From assembly GCA_949840605.1 (NCBI GenBank), contig CATKXN010000118.1, forward strand, positions 1 to 8,897: 8,897 nucleotides of DNA, given 5' to 3'. The notes under the pieces are model-generated. The model worked only from the letters and a program-made list of their open reading frames with translations. It made no database searches and was not told the DNA's origin. A program made the position numbers and the translations under genes. Positions 1 to 7,194 of this stretch are shown here, piece by piece; within the stretch, counting starts at the first letter, position 1; each line of letters starts with the position of its first letter. This DNA is from an uncultured Alistipes sp. (lineage in GTDB: Bacteria; Bacteroidota; Bacteroidia; Bacteroidales; Rikenellaceae).

Positions 1-2670
1 AGTTCGACGACCTATTACGAACACGACATCGAAAAATATCCGACCAACGACTTCCGCAACTCGCTCACGGGAGTCGTCGCAGGTCTCACCGTCCGCGAGC
101 TGATGGGATCGCCCGGCATGTACTACGGCGCGGAAACGGCCCGCGCGGCGCTCTACGCCCGCGGCATGACGCCCGAATACGTCGTAGACGGCATGCCGGT
201 CTTCATCACCCAGCTGCAGCTCGATCCCGAAGAGATAGAGAGCATGACGCTCGTCCGCGACATCGCCGACAAGGCGCTCCTGGGCTCGCGTGGCGCCGAC
301 GGCGTGCTCTACATCACCACCCGCCGCGGACAGACCCGCGGCCGCACGATCCGCTTCGGATTCGAAAGCGGCGTCAGCACCGTGGACCGCTTCCCCGAGT
401 GGGTCAACGGCGTCGAATACGCCCAACTCCAGAACCAGGCGCGCATCAACAGCGGCTACCTTCCGCCCTACAGCAACGAGGCGATCGAGAACTACGCCCG
501 CAAAGACCCCTACGACCTGACCTATCCGAACATCGACTACCGGTCGATGATGTTCAAGAACACGAGGCCCTACTACAAGGCCAACGTATCCATCGACGGA
601 GGCACGCAGAAGCTGCAGTACAGCGCCTACGTCGGTTACGCCGGAGAGGGAGACATCTTCAAGGTGGGCAGCAAGGCCGATTTCAACCGGGTGAACATCC
701 GCACCTACCTCAAGGCGGCCGTCACGCAGGACCTCTCGATCGACCTGGGATTCAGCGGAGGGCTCAGCTTCCGCCGCCAGCCCCGCTACGGCCGCGGCGG
801 CGCCTCGGCCGCGGAGTTCGAAAGCGCTCTCAGCCAGGTCACCACGATCCCCGCGATCGCGTTCCCGCTGATCGTCTCGCACGACGAAGAAACGGGCAAC
901 AAGATTTACGGCGTCAGCACGGTCTACCAGGACAACCCCTACGCATCGCTGACCGAGAACGGTTTCTCGACCGAACGCGGCCGTTCGGGAGTGGTCAACG
1001 CCACGCTCTCCTACGACCTGCACGCGCTGGTCAAAGGGCTTAAATTCCAGTCCTACGTGGGTCTGAACCTCTTCAACATGAACCGTATCGGCAAGAACCC
1101 CGACTATACGGCCGTCATCTACGACCCCGTCACGGAAGAGACCATCAAGACCCCGCACGAGGGAACGCAGGTATCCGGCAAATCGAGCATGGGCAAATGG
1201 ACCCATCAGGGACTCTACCTGCACGAACGGCTGAGCTACGACTACCGGAACGACGACCACCGCGTCGGGGCTTCGGCGACCTGGTGGCTGGAATCGGTCG
1301 AGCGCACGGGCAACGCGGTCCGCGAACGGATGATGTCGCTCATCGGCACCTTCGACTACGCTTACCGCGGCAAATACCTCTTCCAGGCCGTCGTGAACTA
1401 CGCCGGATCGCCGATGTTCGCCCCCGGCAAACGCTTCGAGGTATTTCCCTCGCTGGGTCTGGGCTGGGTCGTATCCGAAGAAGGATTCATGCAGGACGTG
1501 AAATGGATCGACTACCTCAAGATACGCGGGCAGGCCGGCACGATCGGCTACGGTTCGTTCGGCGCGCAGGACCTCTACGAAGACAACTACACGAAAAGCA
1601 CGGGCATCAAGTTCGGCCCCTACACCACGGGCTACCAGTGGATCGGCTCGACCAACGCCAACCAGTCCTACGTGAACACCATCACGCGGCTGGGCAATCC
1701 CGGCCTGACCTGGGAGAAGCGCAAGGAGTTCACCGTCGGTATCGACGCCGCGCTGCTGGGCAACCGCCTTTCGGTCGAGGCCAACTACTTCAACTACCTC
1801 CGCGACGGGATCATCACCGAGATGAGCGGCACGCTGCCGGGCATCTACGGCATGGACGGCATCAGCACCTATGAGAACTACAACCGCCTCCGTTACCAAG
1901 GCTGGGAGGCGGCGCTCTACTGGTCGGACCGGATCGGCGATTTCAGCTACACGGTGGGCGGAAGCCTCACGACGATCCGGGGAAAATACCTGCGCTACAA
2001 CGAAAGCGTCGTCTACGACTATCAGAAGGTCACCGGCACGGCGACGGGCTCCTACCGGGGATACGTCTGCCTGGGCAAATTCACTTCGAAAGAGGAGATC
2101 GAGACTTCGCCCCGGCAGCTCTTCGACGACGAAGTACAGGTCGGCGACCTGAAATACGCCGACCTGAACAACGACGGACTGATCGACAACAACGACCAGA
2201 AGATCATCGGCAACAGCAGCCCCCGGTTCGACTACTCCGTGAGCATCAACCTGCGCTACCGCAACTTCGACTTCACGATCGTCGGAACGGGCCGCGCCTC
2301 GTATGACACGGGGCTGACCAACAAGTATTTCTGGAACGGTTGGAGCACGGGAACCTACTCGCACTTCGTGCGCGACAACATCGGCGGCGACTATCCGCGC
2401 CTGACATACATCAAGCAGACGAACAACTTCCAGCCCTCGAACTTCTGGCTGCGCGACGGAGGCTTCTTCAAGATCCAGAACATCGAGCTGGGCTACAACG
2501 TCCGCTTCCGCAGCCAGTCGGCCGTCAAGGGGCTTCGCGTCTTCCTGCGCGGCGCCAACCTCTGCACCATCAGCGGCATCAAGAACGTAGAACCCGAGAA
2601 CATCAATGCCGGCGTGACGAACTATCCGCTCTACAGGACCTTTACCGCCGGCTTCAAATTCACCTTTTAA
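1..2670 (+). CDS. SusC-like TonB-dependent outer-membrane transporter, 5'-truncated by the window edge
   Basis: The reading frame is open from base 1 to TAA at 2668-2670, giving 889 visible residues; the true start lies upstream. The first ~110 residues are the second half of the TonB plug domain: DIEKYPTNDFRN, TGVVAGLTV, SPGM, YVVDG (about residues 60-64), DPEEIESMTL (75-84) and GSRGADGVLYITTRRG (95-110), the usual SusC/RagA order. The remainder is the beta-barrel, rich in aromatic alternating strands. An Asp-rich DLNNDGLID loop lies near residues 721-729, followed by KIIGNSSPRFDYS, which is common in SusC proteins. The chain ends in a strand with terminal Phe (FTAGFKFTF), the outer-membrane insertion signal. 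The missing part should hold the signal peptide, a carboxypeptidase-regulatory-like domain and the TonB box. It would import oligosaccharides with the SusD-like partner encoded 12 bases downstream. The family is certain; the substrate is unknown. Confidence 0.96.
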   Translation, partial: SSTTYYEHDIEKYPTNDFRNSLTGVVAGLTVRELMGSPGMYYGAETARAALYARGMTPEYVVDGMPVFITQLQLDPEEIESMTLVRDIADKALLGSRGADGVLYITTRRGQTRGRTIRFGFESGVSTVDRFPEWVNGVEYAQLQNQARINSGYLPPYSNEAIENYARKDPYDLTYPNIDYRSMMFKNTRPYYKANVSIDGGTQKLQYSAYVGYAGEGDIFKVGSKADFNRVNIRTYLKAAVTQDLSIDLGFSGGLSFRRQPRYGRGGASAAEFESALSQVTTIPAIAFPLIVSHDEETGNKIYGVSTVYQDNPYASLTENGFSTERGRSGVVNATLSYDLHALVKGLKFQSYVGLNLFNMNRIGKNPDYTAVIYDPVTEETIKTPHEGTQVSGKSSMGKWTHQGLYLHERLSYDYRNDDHRVGASATWWLESVERTGNAVRERMMSLIGTFDYAYRGKYLFQAVVNYAGSPMFAPGKRFEVFPSLGLGWVVSEEGFMQDVKWIDYLKIRGQAGTIGYGSFGAQDLYEDNYTKSTGIKFGPYTTGYQWIGSTNANQSYVNTITRLGNPGLTWEKRKEFTVGIDAALLGNRLSVEANYFNYLRDGIITEMSGTLPGIYGMDGISTYENYNRLRYQGWEAALYWSDRIGDFSYTVGGSLTTIRGKYLRYNESVVYDYQKVTGTATGSYRGYVCLGKFTSKEEIETSPRQLFDDEVQVGDLKYADLNNDGLIDNNDQKIIGNSSPRFDYSVSINLRYRNFDFTIVGTGRASYDTGLTNKYFWNGWSTGTYSHFVRDNIGGDYPRLTYIKQTNNFQPSNFWLRDGGFFKIQNIELGYNVRFRSQSAVKGLRVFLRGANLCTISGIKNVEPENINAGVTNYPLYRTFTAGFKFTF

Positions 2671-2682
2671 CCGATTCCGGAC

Positions 2683-4440
2683 ATGAAAAAACAGATAATC
2701 GCACTGGCCGCCGCAGTGGCGCTCGCAGGCTGCTCCGACTTCCTCGAACCGCTGCCGAACGGCCACTATACGGATAAGAACCTGCTGGAATACCCCTCGA
2801 TGATCCGCGGTTTCGTGGAGAAGAGCTACGACCTGCTGCCCACGCTCTACTCCGGCGGCGAATACGTCTACCTCGACGGCGCCACCGACGACGCGGTCAT
2901 CACGGCTCAGACCCACGCCATGCGCCGTTTCGCGGTCGGTACGGGAACTCCTGCCAGCGACCCGTTCAAAGCCTACTGGATCCGCGACTACCGCGGCATC
3001 ATGTACGTCAACAAATTCCTCCAGGACCGTCTGGGCATCAACACCCGCTACATGATCGACAACGAGCAGAACCGCCGTCTGCAGCGCGCGCTGCAGGGCG
3101 ATGCCTATGCCCTGCGGGCCTGGTACCAGTTCGATCTGCTGCGCAAATGGGGCGGCAAGGCCACCGACGGCCGGCTGCTGGGATTCCCCATCGTGCTCGA
3201 ACCCATCGATGTCTTCGACGCCGACGCCGGAACGTTCGAACGCGCCACCTACGAAGAGTGCGTGGAGCAGATTCTGAAAGACTGCGATTCGGCATTGGTT
3301 TACCTGCCCGCGGCCAACCGCGACTGGCTGGCCGAAGACGTCTCGGTGCAGGGCGCCGTGCGCTGGCACCGCTTCGACGGCGTGGCCGTGAAGGCGCTGA
3401 AAGCCATGACCTGGCTGCAGTGGGCCTCGCCGGCATTCAACCCGGACAACGACACGAAACGCTGGGAGAACGCGGCGAAATATGCCGCCGAGGTGATGGA
3501 TTTCAAGCTCACACAGGACAAAGACCACGGATTCGACCCGGCTGCCTCATTCGCCTGGACCGATCCCAACAGCCCCGAGATCATCTGGTCGTCGAACTAC
3601 TCGAAAGGCAGCACGATGGAGAATCTCTTCTACCCCGACGGATTCCTCGGAACGGGCAGCGTGGGACCGACGCAGAACCTGGTCGACGCCTTCCCGGCGG
3701 CGAACGGATACCCGATCAACCATCCGGAAGCCAATTACAACAAAGACACGCCCTACGCCAACCGCGACCCGCGTTTCTACAGCACCGTCTTCTATAACGG
3801 CGCCGAGGTCCGCCGCATCACCAACAACGAACTGATGTACACGTTCGACACCTCGGTCGGCGGACGCGACGAGGCGGGCGGCGTACACAACACGATGACC
3901 AACTACTATGTCCGCAAATACGTCTACCTGGGCTGGAACAAGGACGACGACAACATCCAGACGATGCCCAAGTCGATCTTCTTCATGCGCTGGACCCAGA
4001 TGTGCCTGATCTTCGCCGAGGCCGCCAACCAGGTTTCGGGACCGACGGCCGAGCTGTTCGGCTACACCCCCAAACAGGCCCTCGCCTATCTGCGCAGCCG
4101 CCCGACCAACGACGGAATGCCGGGAGTAGGAGCGACGGAAGACCCCTATCTCGACGAGTGCGCCGCCGCAGGCCGCGACGTGTTCGAGACGCTCGTGCGC
4201 AACGAACGCCGCATCGAACTCTGCTTCGAAGGGCAGCGTTTCTACGACCTGCGCCGCTGGGGCAACATCGCCGAACTCAACGAAGCGGTCTACAAACCCC
4301 GGATCGCCGCCCGGCAGCCGATCGCCTACGAAGAGGTCGAGAAACGCAGTTTTTCGTCGCTCTACGTGCCGATCCCCTACACGGAGGTCGTCCGCATGAA
4401 GGGCGTCGTGCAGAACGAAGGCTGGTCCAACTGGGAATAA
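2683..4440 (+). CDS. SusD/RagB-like glycan-binding outer-membrane lipoprotein
   Basis: The 585-residue product has the normal length for SusD proteins. The start is fixed by a lipoprotein signal peptide, MKKQIIALAA..., with lipobox LAGC (Cys17); the mature end CSDFLEP is the typical SusD start, and its acidic residue after the Cys suits surface export. Family motifs in order are LRAWYQFDLLRKWGG (about 144-158, TPR-like helices), KALKAMTWLQWASPAFNP (237-254), TQNLVDAFPAANGYPI (330-345), RDPRF (361-365), and near the C-terminus NERRIELCFEGQRFYDLRRW (507-526) and YVPIPYTEV (561-569). It begins 12 bases after the SusC stop with no obvious Shine-Dalgarno, as usual in Bacteroidota, so the two are surely co-transcribed. 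SusD proteins sit as a lid on the SusC barrel and capture the glycan. The ligand cannot be read from the sequence. Confidence 0.97.
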   Translation: MKKQIIALAAAVALAGCSDFLEPLPNGHYTDKNLLEYPSMIRGFVEKSYDLLPTLYSGGEYVYLDGATDDAVITAQTHAMRRFAVGTGTPASDPFKAYWIRDYRGIMYVNKFLQDRLGINTRYMIDNEQNRRLQRALQGDAYALRAWYQFDLLRKWGGKATDGRLLGFPIVLEPIDVFDADAGTFERATYEECVEQILKDCDSALVYLPAANRDWLAEDVSVQGAVRWHRFDGVAVKALKAMTWLQWASPAFNPDNDTKRWENAAKYAAEVMDFKLTQDKDHGFDPAASFAWTDPNSPEIIWSSNYSKGSTMENLFYPDGFLGTGSVGPTQNLVDAFPAANGYPINHPEANYNKDTPYANRDPRFYSTVFYNGAEVRRITNNELMYTFDTSVGGRDEAGGVHNTMTNYYVRKYVYLGWNKDDDNIQTMPKSIFFMRWTQMCLIFAEAANQVSGPTAELFGYTPKQALAYLRSRPTNDGMPGVGATEDPYLDECAAAGRDVFETLVRNERRIELCFEGQRFYDLRRWGNIAELNEAVYKPRIAARQPIAYEEVEKRSFSSLYVPIPYTEVVRMKGVVQNEGWSNWE

Positions 4441-4459
4441 AACCGATAAAACGATACAT

Positions 4460-5515
4460 ATGAAAAAAATACTTGCAACACTGCTGACGGCCGCCACAGC
4501 CACCCTTGCGGGATGCTACGACGAATACGTCAAAGATTACGATTACAGCGGCGTATACATCGCCTATCAATACGACCTGCGCACGTTCGTAGTCGGAGAG
4601 GGCATGAAATTCTCGGTCGGGTCGGTCCTCGCGGGCGTCATGTCCAACGAACGCGACCGCTCGGTCTACTACGCGCTCGACGACGAACTGGTGACCGGGG
4701 ACCTGGCGCCCTTCAACGGGCTCGACGAACTGGGACAGCCTTCGGCGCCGTTCACCGCCTTCGACGTGATGAGCGGTAAATCGACCTCCGGCACGGTGAG
4801 CCAGAGCTACGTCACCACGGCCGTCAAGGAGAGCGGCATCAAGAAACTGACCCCGCTGCCGCGCGAATACTTCACGGTCAGCAACGACGAGAAGATGACC
4901 ATCCGGCGTGGCCGCCACACCGGAACGATCACCATCCAGGCCGATTCGGCGGCATTCCTGGCCGACGCCCAGGCAAGCCGCAATCCCTACTACGCCATCG
5001 GATTCCGCGTAACCAGCGCCGATGCGGACACGATCCTGCTCTCCAAATCGTTCGAGGTCATCGCGGTACGCTATGAGAACAAGCTCTTCGGCAACTACTA
5101 CCACGGGGGCGAAACCCAGGTGGTGGACGCCCAGGGGCAGGAGATTTCGAAAGAGGTGTATCCGACGGCCGTTCCCAGCGACGAGGGCACGCACGGCATC
5201 TACACGCTGAAGACCGACGCCCCGGATGCGCTGACGACCAACTACATCGGCACGAAGGAAGGATCGGTGCGCCTGACGCTCGACGGACAGGAGATCCGCG
5301 TTTCGGGGTCGGTGGACGGAACCCGGGAGATCGAGGATATGGGAAGCCGTTTCAACGGCGCCCGGCTGCTCCAGAACCGGAAACTGTTCCTCCACTACCG
5401 CTACCCGAACAGCGACGGAACCTATACGGTGGTCCGGGACACGCTGACGTTCCGCAACCGCATCCGCGACGGCGTGAACGAATGGCAGGACGAGAATCCG
5501 AAGAACTACGACTGA
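4460..5515 (+). CDS. DUF1735/DUF4361-type (BT_3987-like) surface lipoprotein in the SusE/F position
   Basis: A 351-residue lipoprotein: MKKILATLLTAATATLAGC gives lipobox LAGC with Cys19, followed by acidic YDEY, which fits surface display. Residues about 30-205 resemble the DUF1735 (BT_3987 N-terminal) beta-domain, with VYIAYQ, LPREYFTVSNDEKMTI, RRGRHTGTITI and a YYAIGFRVTSADADTILLSKS stretch. After NKLFGNYYHGG (208-217) the C-terminal region resembles DUF4361, ending in LFLHYRYPNSDGTYTVV, DTLTFRNRI and DGVNEWQDE. It starts 19 bases after the SusD stop and is the last gene of the operon before a strong hairpin. Such third genes usually encode accessory glycan-binding proteins at the cell surface. 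No catalytic motif is visible, so binding is inferred from family and position. The Pfam names are from memory of the motif pattern and have not been searched. Confidence 0.85.
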   Translation: MKKILATLLTAATATLAGCYDEYVKDYDYSGVYIAYQYDLRTFVVGEGMKFSVGSVLAGVMSNERDRSVYYALDDELVTGDLAPFNGLDELGQPSAPFTAFDVMSGKSTSGTVSQSYVTTAVKESGIKKLTPLPREYFTVSNDEKMTIRRGRHTGTITIQADSAAFLADAQASRNPYYAIGFRVTSADADTILLSKSFEVIAVRYENKLFGNYYHGGETQVVDAQGQEISKEVYPTAVPSDEGTHGIYTLKTDAPDALTTNYIGTKEGSVRLTLDGQEIRVSGSVDGTREIEDMGSRFNGARLLQNRKLFLHYRYPNSDGTYTVVRDTLTFRNRIRDGVNEWQDENPKNYD

Positions 5516-5535
5516 TCCCGGCCGTATCCAATCGA

Positions 5536-5576
5536 AACGGCCTTCGGCGGGAATCCGTCGAAGGCCGTTCGGTTTT
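5536..5576 (+). terminator. Rho-independent terminator of the susC/susD operon, between convergent genes
   Basis: Bases 5536-5550 pair with 5555-5569 over 15 base pairs, including one G-U pair, around a GAAT loop; CGG and TTTT (5573-5576) follow. It begins 21 bases after the stop of the DUF1735-type gene. On the other strand the same stem has one C-A mismatch and is followed only by a short TTT, so it should serve the plus-strand operon best, but it may also help end the convergent sulfatase transcript. Confidence 0.85.
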
Positions 5577-5584
5577 CACCGGCG

Positions 5585-5620
5585 TCAGCCGCGGGGCCGG
5601 TTTCAGTTGCGGGGCCGGTT
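5585..5620 (-). repeat. Two-copy 18-base tandem repeat spanning the sulfatase stop codon
   Basis: On the plus strand TCAGCCGCGGGGCCGGTT (5585-5602) is followed directly by TCAGTTGCGGGGCCGGTT (5603-5620), differing at two adjacent bases. Read on the minus strand, the inner copy is the end of the sulfatase gene (Asn-Arg-Pro-Arg-Asn-stop) and the outer copy would read Asn-Arg-Pro-Arg-Gly-stop in the same frame. The unit is six codons, so each copy ends in TGA. It looks like a small slippage or duplication event. Confidence 0.85.
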
Positions 5621-7000
5621 GCGGAACGGGACGTCCATCCCGACGCCCGTATCGCCCTGCCGTTTCATCCACCCTTTCAGTTCGCGTTTCATGCGGTCGA
5701 TCCGGTCCCGGTACGCCGGGTCGCCGATGCGGTTGTTCATCTCCCACGGATCGTCCGCAAGATCGTAGAATTCGAATTCCGGACGGCGCACATAGCGTCC
5801 GACCAATCTCCGGGCCACGGAATCCCGCTGCGCAGCGTCGGTCCAGACGGGCCACCAGCCTTTCCGGTTGGCGGGCTTGTCGAGATTCATGAAAGTCTTG
5901 TAGAACGAACTGTCGGGAAGCAGGTTCCAGATCAGAACATACCGTTCGTCGCGGATACTGCGGATGGGATAGGCGTTGCCCGCCGTGCAGTTGTTGTGCA
6001 TGGCATAGGCATACCGGCGGGCTTTCGTCCGTTCGCCGAAAAGCACTTTCTTGAAACTCTCCCCGTCGAGTTCCCGCCGGCGACGGCCTCCGGCCAGGTC
6101 GATGAAGGTCGGCAGCAGGTCCTCGTACTGCACGACGGCTTCCGAGACGCTTCCGGCCCGGATGCGCGCCGGATAACGCGCCACCAGAGCGCTGTGCACG
6201 CCGGGGTACCAGCAGGTCCATTTGCCGCCCGGAAGCTGGGGTCCCTGCTCGCCGAGGAACAAAATCAGCGTATTGTCCAGCTCGCCGCACTCGGTCAAGG
6301 TCTCCAACACCGAACCGACCTCGTTGTCCAAGGCCCGGACCTCGGCCAGATAATGGGTGAAAATCTCCCGCATGCGCCGGTCGCCGATGCAGTTTTCCGG
6401 CATGACGAGGCGTTCCGGATCGAACTCGGAGGGGTCTCCCCAGGTCCAGGGAGCGTGGGGATGGATGCTGCACACGAAAAGCAGGAACGGCCGGGGATCG
6501 TCGCGGGCGATGAACTCCCGGATGCCGGAGGTGTCGTAGGAGGCCTTGCGGCTCACGCAGTTCACCGGGAATCCCGGCAGCTCCTCGAAACGGTAGACGT
6601 CGGGATTGACGGGATGGTTCTTGCCCGCACGGGCCACCCGATAGCCCTCCTCGGCCATGTATTCGCAGACGGTCTTCGTGCCGAGAAACGTGTCCTTGTG
6701 GTTGAGCCACGACCCGTGGCGCGCGGGATAGAGCCCCGTATAGAGCGACGCCCGGATCGGGACGCTCATCGCCATCGAGGCGTAGGCGTTGGTCATCCGC
6801 AGCCCTTCGCGGGCCAGGCGGTCGATGTGCGTCGTTTCGAGGTTCCGGCCGCCGTAACAGCTTATTTCGGACGACAGCAGATCGTCCGCCACGATCACTA
6901 CGATATTGGGTTTTTCGCCCTGTGCGGCCGCCGCCGACACGGGAAGAAGCCCTGACGCCAGGGCCGTGATCCGGATAAACCGGGTTGCAGAGTCATGCAT
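5603..7000 (-). CDS. Periplasmic sulfatase, serine-type (alkaline phosphatase superfamily, S1 family)
   Basis: A 465-residue exported enzyme predicted to hydrolyse sulfate esters or sulfamates on sugars. The N-terminus has a Sec signal (Arg7/Arg10, hydrophobic 11-26, likely cleavage after AAAA before Gln27) and no lipobox, so it is periplasmic. PNIVVIVADD (31-40) supplies the first metal-site Asp pair, Asp39/Asp40. The maturation motif is S79-V-P-I-R83 followed by ASLYTG; Ser rather than Cys means formylglycine formation by a radical-SAM anSME encoded elsewhere. Lys127, His182 (HPHAPW) and Lys260 (GGKWT) match conserved substrate-site positions. The usual DNG/DHG second metal motif reads E251-Q-G. 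The C-terminal EFYDLADDPWEMNN (409-422) is the standard sulfatase ending. It resembles N-sulfoglucosamine-sulfohydrolase-like sequences more than classic arylsulfatases, but this is from memory; the substrate is open. It is convergent with the SusCD operon and divergent from the epimerase gene. Confidence 0.95.
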   Translation of the reverse strand: MHDSATRFIRITALASGLLPVSAAAAQGEKPNIVVIVADDLLSSEISCYGGRNLETTHIDRLAREGLRMTNAYASMAMSVPIRASLYTGLYPARHGSWLNHKDTFLGTKTVCEYMAEEGYRVARAGKNHPVNPDVYRFEELPGFPVNCVSRKASYDTSGIREFIARDDPRPFLLFVCSIHPHAPWTWGDPSEFDPERLVMPENCIGDRRMREIFTHYLAEVRALDNEVGSVLETLTECGELDNTLILFLGEQGPQLPGGKWTCWYPGVHSALVARYPARIRAGSVSEAVVQYEDLLPTFIDLAGGRRRRELDGESFKKVLFGERTKARRYAYAMHNNCTAGNAYPIRSIRDERYVLIWNLLPDSSFYKTFMNLDKPANRKGWWPVWTDAAQRDSVARRLVGRYVRRPEFEFYDLADDPWEMNNRIGDPAYRDRIDRMKRELKGWMKRQGDTGVGMDVPFRNRPRN

Positions 7001-7023
7001 GACATTCGTTTTTTGGTGATATG

Positions 7024-7031
7024 TAAATTTA
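7024..7031 (-). promoter_or_regulatory. Candidate -7 element for the sulfatase gene
   Basis: The minus strand reads TAAATTTA, one base from the Bacteroidota -7 consensus TAnnTTTG, with its near edge 23 bases before the sulfatase ATG. No good TTTG-like -33 element is seen at the expected distance. The octamer is also a perfect palindrome in an A/T-rich patch, so chance is possible. Confidence 0.35.
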
Positions 7032-7059
7032 CGAACAGATCCCCGTGACAGGATGCCAT

Positions 7060-7090
7060 AAAATCGTCAATCGATGACAGAAAATCGGCA
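7060..7090. repeat. 21-base-spaced direct repeat AAAATCG(T/G)CA, candidate operator
   Basis: AAAATCGTCA (7060-7069) recurs as AAAATCGGCA (7081-7090), nine of ten bases identical and two helical turns apart. A related CAAATCG lies at 7153-7159, next to the promoter of the epimerase gene. The pair lies upstream of both divergent promoters, where a regulator could act on either gene. AraC-type DNA-binding domains, as found at the end of hybrid two-component regulators, often bind direct repeats with this kind of spacing. The function is inferred only. Confidence 0.4.
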
Positions 7091-7171
7091 GAACGTCCGC
7101 TCCGCGCATCCGGAGGCGGATAGAAGCTCCCCGGACTGCCGGACAGGCTGGTGCAAATCGAAAAAAATAGC

Positions 7172-7179
7172 TATCTTTG
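7172..7179 (+). promoter_or_regulatory. Bacteroidota -7 promoter element for the epimerase-sensor operon
   Basis: TATCTTTG is an exact match to the Bacteroidota -7 consensus TAnnTTTG. The -33 position (about 7147-7153, GCTGGTG) matches TTTG only partly. Transcription would begin near 7185, leaving a leader of about 10-16 bases. Because the element covers the in-frame TTG at 7177, it argues against that codon as the start and for the ATG at 7195 or 7201. Confidence 0.7.
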
Positions 7180-7194
7180 TTTGAACCCGAACCT

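Noticed and set aside
3547..4503. Long minus-strand open frame (318 codons) opposite the SusD gene
   Set aside because: It lies fully antisense to clear SusD motifs, its translation is low-complexity Val/Arg/Asp/Gly-rich, and it has no recognisable domain. Long antisense frames are expected from the GC-rich codon bias.
4277..5395. Minus-strand open frame (372 codons) across the SusD end and the DUF1735-type gene
   Set aside because: It spans two real genes and their gap on the other strand, with Arg/Val/Gly-rich composition and no family signature; it is a shadow frame.
5352..6710. Minus-strand open frame (452 codons) overlapping the sulfatase in another frame and running through the terminator
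   Set aside because: It is Arg/Pro/Ser-rich, crosses the operon terminator and the end of the convergent gene, and competes with the well-supported sulfatase frame.
5996..6955. Plus-strand open frame (319 codons) opposite the sulfatase
   Set aside because: The minus strand here encodes every sulfatase motif, and the plus-strand product has no signal peptide, domain or promoter.
7063..7078. Imperfect palindromes ATCG..CGAT and GTCA..TGAC in the divergent region
   Set aside because: The arms are only four bases long with mismatched centres, which is too weak to call an operator; the longer direct repeat at the same place is the better signal.
7177..7194. Upstream in-frame TTG as the start of the epimerase
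   Set aside because: It lies inside the exact -7 promoter match TATCTTTG and would put non-hydrophobic MFEPEP ahead of a normal lipoprotein signal; the ATG at 7195 or 7201 is better.
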